In this document: one piece after another, positions 59,715-64,000 of the stretch
How the letters are laid out: the number at the start of each line of letters is the position of its first letter
How positions within the stretch are numbered: position 1 is the first letter of the stretch
Made by a program: the position numbers and the translations under genes
DNA from: UBA7703 sp034927595
GTDB lineage: Bacteria; Bacillota; Clostridia; Christensenellales; CAG-138
Assembly (NCBI GenBank): GCA_034927595.1
Contig: JAYFPQ010000065.1
Coordinates: 1-64,000 of the forward strand
Direction: 5' to 3'
Length of the DNA: 64,000 bases
The notes under the pieces: model-generated
Databases searched by the model: none
What the model saw: only the letters and a program-made list of their open reading frames with translations
What the model was told of the DNA's origin: nothing

Positions 59715-61391
59715 ATGACGAACCGAACCGACATCGAAATTGCGCAGGAATCGCAGATGCAGCCAATATTCGAAATCGCAAAGGGATTGGGCATCGACGA
59801 GCGATATCTAGAGCAATACGGCAAATACAAAGCGAAGATTGATTACAATCTTTTAAACGAATACAGCGCGCGACTGGACGGGAAGTTGATTCTCGTTACG
59901 GCGATTTCGCCGACCCCGGCGGGCGAAGGAAAGACGACCACGACGGTCGGCCTCGCAGACGGACTGCGTAGGATTGGAAAGAAAGCGGTCGTTGCGTTGC
60001 GCGAACCGTCGCTTGGGCCGGTGTTCGGGGTCAAGGGCGGCGCAGCGGGCGGCGGCTATGCGCAGGTTGTCCCCATGGAGGACATCAACCTGCACTTTAC
60101 GGGGGATTTTCACGCCATCGGCGCTGCAAACAACCTGCTCGCGGCCATGCTGGACAACCATATCTATCAGGGCAACGCGTTGGGCATCGATCCGCGACGG
60201 ATCACCTGGCGGCGCTGCGTGGACATGAACGACCGGCAACTGCGCTTCGTGGTGGACGGTCTTGGAGGGCGCGTCAATGGCGTGCCCCGTGAGGATGGCT
60301 ACGACATCACCGTCGCCAGCGAGGTTATGGCGGTGCTCTGCCTCGCGTCGGATATTGCGGACTTGAAACAGCGGCTCAGCCGTATTATCGTTGGCTACAC
60401 CTACGCCGAGCAGCCCGTGACCGCGGGCGACCGGCACGCCGAGGGCGCGATGACCGCACTATTAAAGGATGCGCTCAAGCCGAATCTGGTGCAGACGCTC
60501 GAACACACGCCCGCGTTTGTGCACGGCGGGCCGTTTGCCAACATTGCGCATGGCTGCAACTCGCTGCTGGCTACGCGCATGGCGCTCAAACTCGGCGAGT
60601 ACGCGGTGACGGAGGCGGGCTTTGGCGCGGATCTCGGCGCGGAGAAATTTTTAGACATCAAGTGCCGCATGGCGGGGCTCAAACCCGCGGCGGTAGTCGT
60701 CGTTGCGACGGTTCGCGCGCTCAAGCATCACGGTGGCGTGCCGAAGGATCAGCTTAACGTTGAGAACCTTGATGCGCTCGAAAAAGGACTACCGAACCTG
60801 CTCCAGCACGTGAGCAACATCAAAAACGTGTTCCATCTGCCCTGCGTGGTGGCGATCAACGCGTTCCCGACGGACACGAAGGCCGAGTTGGACCTCGTAG
60901 AAGCGCGCTGCAAGGAACTCGGCGTCAACGCCGCGCTCTCCGAGGTTTGGGCAAAGGGCGGCGAGGGCGGAAAGGCGCTTGCCGAAGAGGTCTGCCGCAT
61001 TGCGGAGCAGCCGAACGAGTTTTCCCAGAGCTACGAACTGGATCTGACAATTGAAGAAAAGATTTCTGCCATTGTAAAGCAGGTTTACCACGGCGAAGGC
61101 GCCGTGCTGACCCCGCAGGCGCGCCAGCAGGCGCAGAAGCTCGCGGAGCTTGGCTTTGGTGGGCTGCCGATCTGTATGGCGAAGACGCAGTATTCTTTCT
61201 CGGACAACGCCGCGCTGCTCGGCGCGCCAAGCGGGTTTACCGTGACGGTGCGTAACCTTAAGGTCAGTGCGGGCGCGGGCTTCATCGTTGCGCTCACGGG
61301 GGACATCATGACCATGCCGGGGCTGCCGAAGTCGCCCGCCGCGGAGCGGATCGACGTGGACGAAAACGGAAAGATCAGCGGACTGTTCTAA
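59715..61391 (+). CDS. fhs: formate-tetrahydrofolate ligase
   Basis: A 558-residue FTHFS that makes 10-formyl-THF from formate, ATP and THF. The P-loop PTPAGEGKTTTTVGL (about 67-80) and the family segments EPSLGPVFGVKGGAAGGGYAQVVPMEDINLHFTGDFHA (read in parts) and TEAGFGADLGAEKFLDIKC are intact. AGAAGGAGAACTGGA is the ribosome binding site. It is followed 34 bp later by folD. The pair forms the one-carbon branch used in anaerobes for purine synthesis or the methyl branch of acetogenesis; no other Wood-Ljungdahl gene is visible here. Confidence 0.97.
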   Translation: MTNRTDIEIAQESQMQPIFEIAKGLGIDERYLEQYGKYKAKIDYNLLNEYSARLDGKLILVTAISPTPAGEGKTTTTVGLADGLRRIGKKAVVALREPSLGPVFGVKGGAAGGGYAQVVPMEDINLHFTGDFHAIGAANNLLAAMLDNHIYQGNALGIDPRRITWRRCVDMNDRQLRFVVDGLGGRVNGVPREDGYDITVASEVMAVLCLASDIADLKQRLSRIIVGYTYAEQPVTAGDRHAEGAMTALLKDALKPNLVQTLEHTPAFVHGGPFANIAHGCNSLLATRMALKLGEYAVTEAGFGADLGAEKFLDIKCRMAGLKPAAVVVVATVRALKHHGGVPKDQLNVENLDALEKGLPNLLQHVSNIKNVFHLPCVVAINAFPTDTKAELDLVEARCKELGVNAALSEVWAKGGEGGKALAEEVCRIAEQPNEFSQSYELDLTIEEKISAIVKQVYHGEGAVLTPQARQQAQKLAELGFGGLPICMAKTQYSFSDNAALLGAPSGFTVTVRNLKVSAGAGFIVALTGDIMTMPGLPKSPAAERIDVDENGKISGLF

Positions 61392-61425
61392 GCAAGTAGT
61401 TGCGGAACGGAAGACGGAGGAAACG

Positions 61426-62283
61426 ATGGTGAAGATTCTCAAGGGCGCGGAGGTGGTCTCCGCCCTGCATGCGCGGTTGATTCCGCAGGTCGAAGAGCTG
61501 AAGGCAAAGGGCGTTCAGCCGACGCTCGGCATAGTTCGCGTTGGCGAGCGGGCGGACGACGTTGCCTATGAAAAGGGCGCAACCAAGCGCGCAGAGACGC
61601 TGGGCGTCAGTGTGCAAAAGTTTGTGCTTCCCGCTGACGCATCGCAGCAGGAACTGATCGATACCATTCAACGGATCAACGCGGACGCATCGATTCACGG
61701 TGTGCTGCTCTTTCGGCCGCTGCCAAAGCACATCAACGACGAGGCGGTTCGCGCGGCTCTGCTGCCGGAAAAGGACGTGGACGGCATTACGGACGGGTCG
61801 CTCGCGGGCGTGTTTGCGGGAACGAAACGCGGTTTTCCGCCCTGCACGGCGCAGGCCTGCATGGAAATTCTGGAGCATTTCGAAATTCCTGTTGCCGGCA
61901 AAAGCGCGGTGGTCATCGGCCGGAGTCTTGTGGTTGGCAAACCCGCCGCGATGATGCTGCTGCAACGAAACGCGACGGTCACGGTTTGCCACACGAAGAC
62001 GGTAGACATGCCGTCCGTCACGAAACAAGCGGACATCCTGATCGTCGCCGCCGGGCGCGCTGGCGTAATCGGCGCGGAGTATGTGAGCGCGGGGCAGACG
62101 GTCATCGACGTCGGCATCAACTTTACGCCGGAGGGTGCGATGGTTGGCGACGCGGATTTCGCCGCTTTGGAACCGATCGTCGAGGCGATTACTCCGGTTC
62201 CGGGCGGGGTTGGCACCGTAACGACCACCGTGCTGATCGGGCACGTCATCGAAGCGGCGCGGCGCGCGGGGGAGCGCGCTTAA
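61426..62283 (+). CDS. folD: methylenetetrahydrofolate dehydrogenase/cyclohydrolase
   Basis: A 285-residue bifunctional FolD. GVLLFRPLPKHIN, EKDVDGIT and PCTAQACMEILEHF belong to the catalytic half; VVIGRSLVVGKPAAMML is the NAD(P)-binding Rossmann turn; PVPGGVGTVTTTVLIGH is the C-terminal signature. In the Tyr-x3-Lys-x-Lys catalytic segment of well-studied enzymes this protein reads YEKGATK, so only the second Lys position aligns directly. Some clostridial homologues appear to share this form, but it deserves a check. It acts with Fhs on 10-formyl-, methenyl- and methylene-THF. Confidence 0.93.
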   Translation: MVKILKGAEVVSALHARLIPQVEELKAKGVQPTLGIVRVGERADDVAYEKGATKRAETLGVSVQKFVLPADASQQELIDTIQRINADASIHGVLLFRPLPKHINDEAVRAALLPEKDVDGITDGSLAGVFAGTKRGFPPCTAQACMEILEHFEIPVAGKSAVVIGRSLVVGKPAAMMLLQRNATVTVCHTKTVDMPSVTKQADILIVAAGRAGVIGAEYVSAGQTVIDVGINFTPEGAMVGDADFAALEPIVEAITPVPGGVGTVTTTVLIGHVIEAARRAGERA

Positions 62284-62322
62284 CCGTCGGGCGGTCGCAT
62301 CTTTGGTTGGGGGGATTTTCTC

Positions 62323-63183
62323 ATGAAGCAGAGCAGGGGGCTTAGTTTTTTATTCACCGTTTTGGTGTATCTGGCTGCCATTGCCGTTGGGCTCTATGTT
62401 TACCGGCTGCTGTCGTTTGAACCGATGGTTCGGCTGTTCTTTGCCGACGTTGCGGCAACGGTGGTTGTTTATCTCGTGAGTGTTCCGCTGGGCAATGCCT
62501 CGGTGTACGATCCGTATTGGTCGGTCGCGCCGGTCATACTGCTGCCGTTCGCGATTTCGGAATTCGGCGTGTGGAACGCGGGCAGCATTGCGTTATTGGT
62601 CTGCGTCGCCTACTGGGGCGTCCGCCTGACCGCGAACTGGGCGTATACCTTTCATGGCTACGCGCATCAGGACTGGCGCTATACCATGCTCCGCGAAAAA
62701 TCCGGCGCGCTTTTTCCGCTCGTGAGCCTGATGGGCATCATGTTGTTTCCGACGCTGGTCGTGTTCTTTTGCCTGCTGCCCGCGCTGTTCTACGTGCAGA
62801 TGGGCGGAATCAACGCGGTTACCTGCGTCGGATTCGCGTTGTGCCTCTCCGCGGCGACGTTGCAGCTCGTTGCGGATGTGCAGCTGCATCGCTTTCAGCA
62901 AACGTCGAGCCATCGCGGGGCGATTATTCGAACGGGCGTCTGGAAGAACGCGCGGCACCCGAACTATCTTGGTGAAATCCTGATGTGGTGGGGCGTGTAC
63001 GTCGTGCTGCTCTCCGTCTCTCCGCGGCTCTGGCCGCTGGGCATCGGCGCGCTGACGAACACGTTGATGTTCCTATTCATAAGCATTCCGATGGCGGAAA
63101 CACGACTCGCCGGGTATAAGGAAGGGTTTTCCGATTACATCGCGGAGACGAACCGCCTGCTGCCGATCAAGCGAAACAAATAG
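62323..63183 (+). CDS. DUF1295 membrane protein (steroid 5-alpha-reductase-like fold)
   Basis: A 286-residue protein with about seven helices. The DUF1295 marks are SVYDPYWSVAPV, GVRLTANWAYTFHGYAHQDWRY, TGVWKNARHPNYLGEILMWWG and a C-terminal ETRLAGYKEGFSDYI. Members resemble NADPH-dependent membrane reductases and methyltransferases (ICMT/5-alpha-reductase superfamily). Substrate unknown. It starts 40 bp after folD without a clear terminator between. Confidence 0.88.
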   Translation: MKQSRGLSFLFTVLVYLAAIAVGLYVYRLLSFEPMVRLFFADVAATVVVYLVSVPLGNASVYDPYWSVAPVILLPFAISEFGVWNAGSIALLVCVAYWGVRLTANWAYTFHGYAHQDWRYTMLREKSGALFPLVSLMGIMLFPTLVVFFCLLPALFYVQMGGINAVTCVGFALCLSAATLQLVADVQLHRFQQTSSHRGAIIRTGVWKNARHPNYLGEILMWWGVYVVLLSVSPRLWPLGIGALTNTLMFLFISIPMAETRLAGYKEGFSDYIAETNRLLPIKRNK

Positions 63184-63244
63184 GAGCGCTTGCAGAAGCG
63201 CCCCCAGTTTGGATCATCACTTTCTTGTTGAACGAGCGAGTATC

Positions 63245-64000
63245 CTACTTCGCTGTTTGCAGCAGAAACTCGTGAACCATCGGATTCACAACCTCCGGCT
63301 GCTCCAGCGGCAGGATATGCCCCGCATGCGGAACGACCGTAAGCTCGGCGGGTTGTCCGCTTTCGCGAGCAAGCTGGACAGCACGTTCCATTTCGCTCTG
63401 CTTGACAAGCTTGCTCTCCGCACCCCGCAGCCAGAGCGTTGGGCAGGAGATCCGCGGAATCTGGTCGAGCAGGTTCCAGTATAGCCGAAACGGGCCGATT
63501 ACGCCGTCCAACTGCCAATCGTCCATGTCGTTCTCATGACAGTCGAATTTTCCCTTGATCTCGTCCATCAAAATCGAAACCAGCCGATCCGGATCGGTGG
63601 GCGTTGACCCGCCGACGTAGATCGTATCGAGCAGCTTTCGGACCGCAGCGCGGTCTTTTTTTACGTAGCTTTTGCTTAAGATGCGCAGCATGCCGGGCGT
63701 CTTGATGTAAAGCCAGGTAACAAATTGCGCGTCCAGCTTTTCGCCAAGTCCGCCGGGCTCGAAGAGCACCATCGACTGCACCCGATCCGGGTGCTGCGCG
63801 GCGTAGCCAATCGAAAGCGCGCCGCCCATCGAGAGCCCAACGAGCTGAAAACGCCGCAATTGCAACGCGTCGAACACGCCGTCCAGTATCTCTAGCAGTT
63901 TTGCCTGATTCAGCACGCCTTCCCATGGGCGCGACTTCCCGTGCCGCGGCGTGTCGACGGCAAACACGTGATGGCTCTCCGCCAGATACGGAAAGAGCTG
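63245..64000 (-). CDS. alpha/beta hydrolase (N-terminus beyond window)
   Basis: 251 residues are visible; the frame runs off the right edge, so the true start is outside. Near the edge it reads VFAVDTPRHGKSRPW, then the nucleophile elbow LVGLSMGGAL (Ser in GLSMG), DP-type segment CPTLWLRGAESKLV, and the catalytic His in VVPHAGHILPLEQPE. It has the standard alpha/beta hydrolase triad layout. Substrate unknown. Confidence 0.9.
   Translation of the reverse strand, partial: QLFPYLAESHHVFAVDTPRHGKSRPWEGVLNQAKLLEILDGVFDALQLRRFQLVGLSMGGALSIGYAAQHPDRVQSMVLFEPGGLGEKLDAQFVTWLYIKTPGMLRILSKSYVKKDRAAVRKLLDTIYVGGSTPTDPDRLVSILMDEIKGKFDCHENDMDDWQLDGVIGPFRLYWNLLDQIPRISCPTLWLRGAESKLVKQSEMERAVQLARESGQPAELTVVPHAGHILPLEQPEVVNPMVHEFLLQTAK

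Overview
The window is about 64 kb of GC-rich bacterial chromosome that is almost fully coding. The gene content (rex, a two-subunit class I fumarase, DegV, DUF1836 and UPF0210/ACT proteins, fhs-folD, a desulfoferrodoxin-type protein, Fur-family regulators, one lgt) fits a strictly anaerobic, monoderm member of the Bacillota, probably a high-GC Clostridia lineage. The exact taxon is inference. I found no rRNA, tRNA, CRISPR array, transposase or replication origin.

Left part (1-8.7 kb, all +): a catabolic-looking cluster. It holds a thiolase-fold protein whose nucleophilic cysteine is replaced by proline, a DUF35 zinc-ribbon/OB partner, the DUF2877/FdrA/DUF1116 trio (the AllH/AllF/AllG carbamoyltransferase families), a cyclase-family metallohydrolase, a small membrane-anchored protein and a nucleobase:cation symporter. 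The symporter is preceded by a structured, riboswitch-like leader. The set suggests uptake and ring-opening of an unknown nucleobase-like compound with carbamoyl transfer. From 8.7 to 10.7 kb (-) lies a three-gene phage baseplate/tail remnant.

10.9-18.4 kb (-): an iron alcohol dehydrogenase, the redox repressor Rex, an AraC regulator, and a fumarase alpha-beta/purA/purB run that links adenylosuccinate metabolism to fumarate disposal. 18.7-23.7 kb (+): a redox block. ApbE sits next to a membrane Fe-S/FMN protein with three candidate flavinylation motifs behind a Fur-box-like site. It is followed by an HTH-desulfoferrodoxin fusion regulator with a duplicated leader ORF, an Fe-S flavoprotein-like oxidoreductase and a flavodoxin. 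23.7-27.4 kb (-): zur-znuACB under a palindromic Zur-type box, then YbjQ and a small membrane protein.

27.8-34.8 kb (+): the most unusual locus. A 1553-residue protein joins an HD phosphohydrolase domain, a long helical repeat region, a NadD-like nucleotidyltransferase, a possible GNAT domain and a phosphoribosyltransferase-like domain. It is followed immediately by a malate/lactate dehydrogenase-like protein and, overlapping that, a flavodoxin-fold oxidoreductase. I recognise no described system for this combination; an NAD- or nucleotide-related role is inference.

The rest is mixed: methyltransferase, DUF1836, DegV, PAS-HD-GYP, UV endonuclease UvsE, Nudix, Lgt, a MacB/FtsX-type exporter with a huge coiled coil, a TIM-barrel protein with a GH2 beta-galactosidase, a GH16 lipoprotein, nitroreductase, acyltransferase, a membrane-anchored repeat protein, an AT-rich polytopic membrane protein that looks acquired, the ACT/UPF0210 pair, a thioesterase, fhs-folD, a DUF1295 protein and a truncated alpha/beta hydrolase at the right edge.
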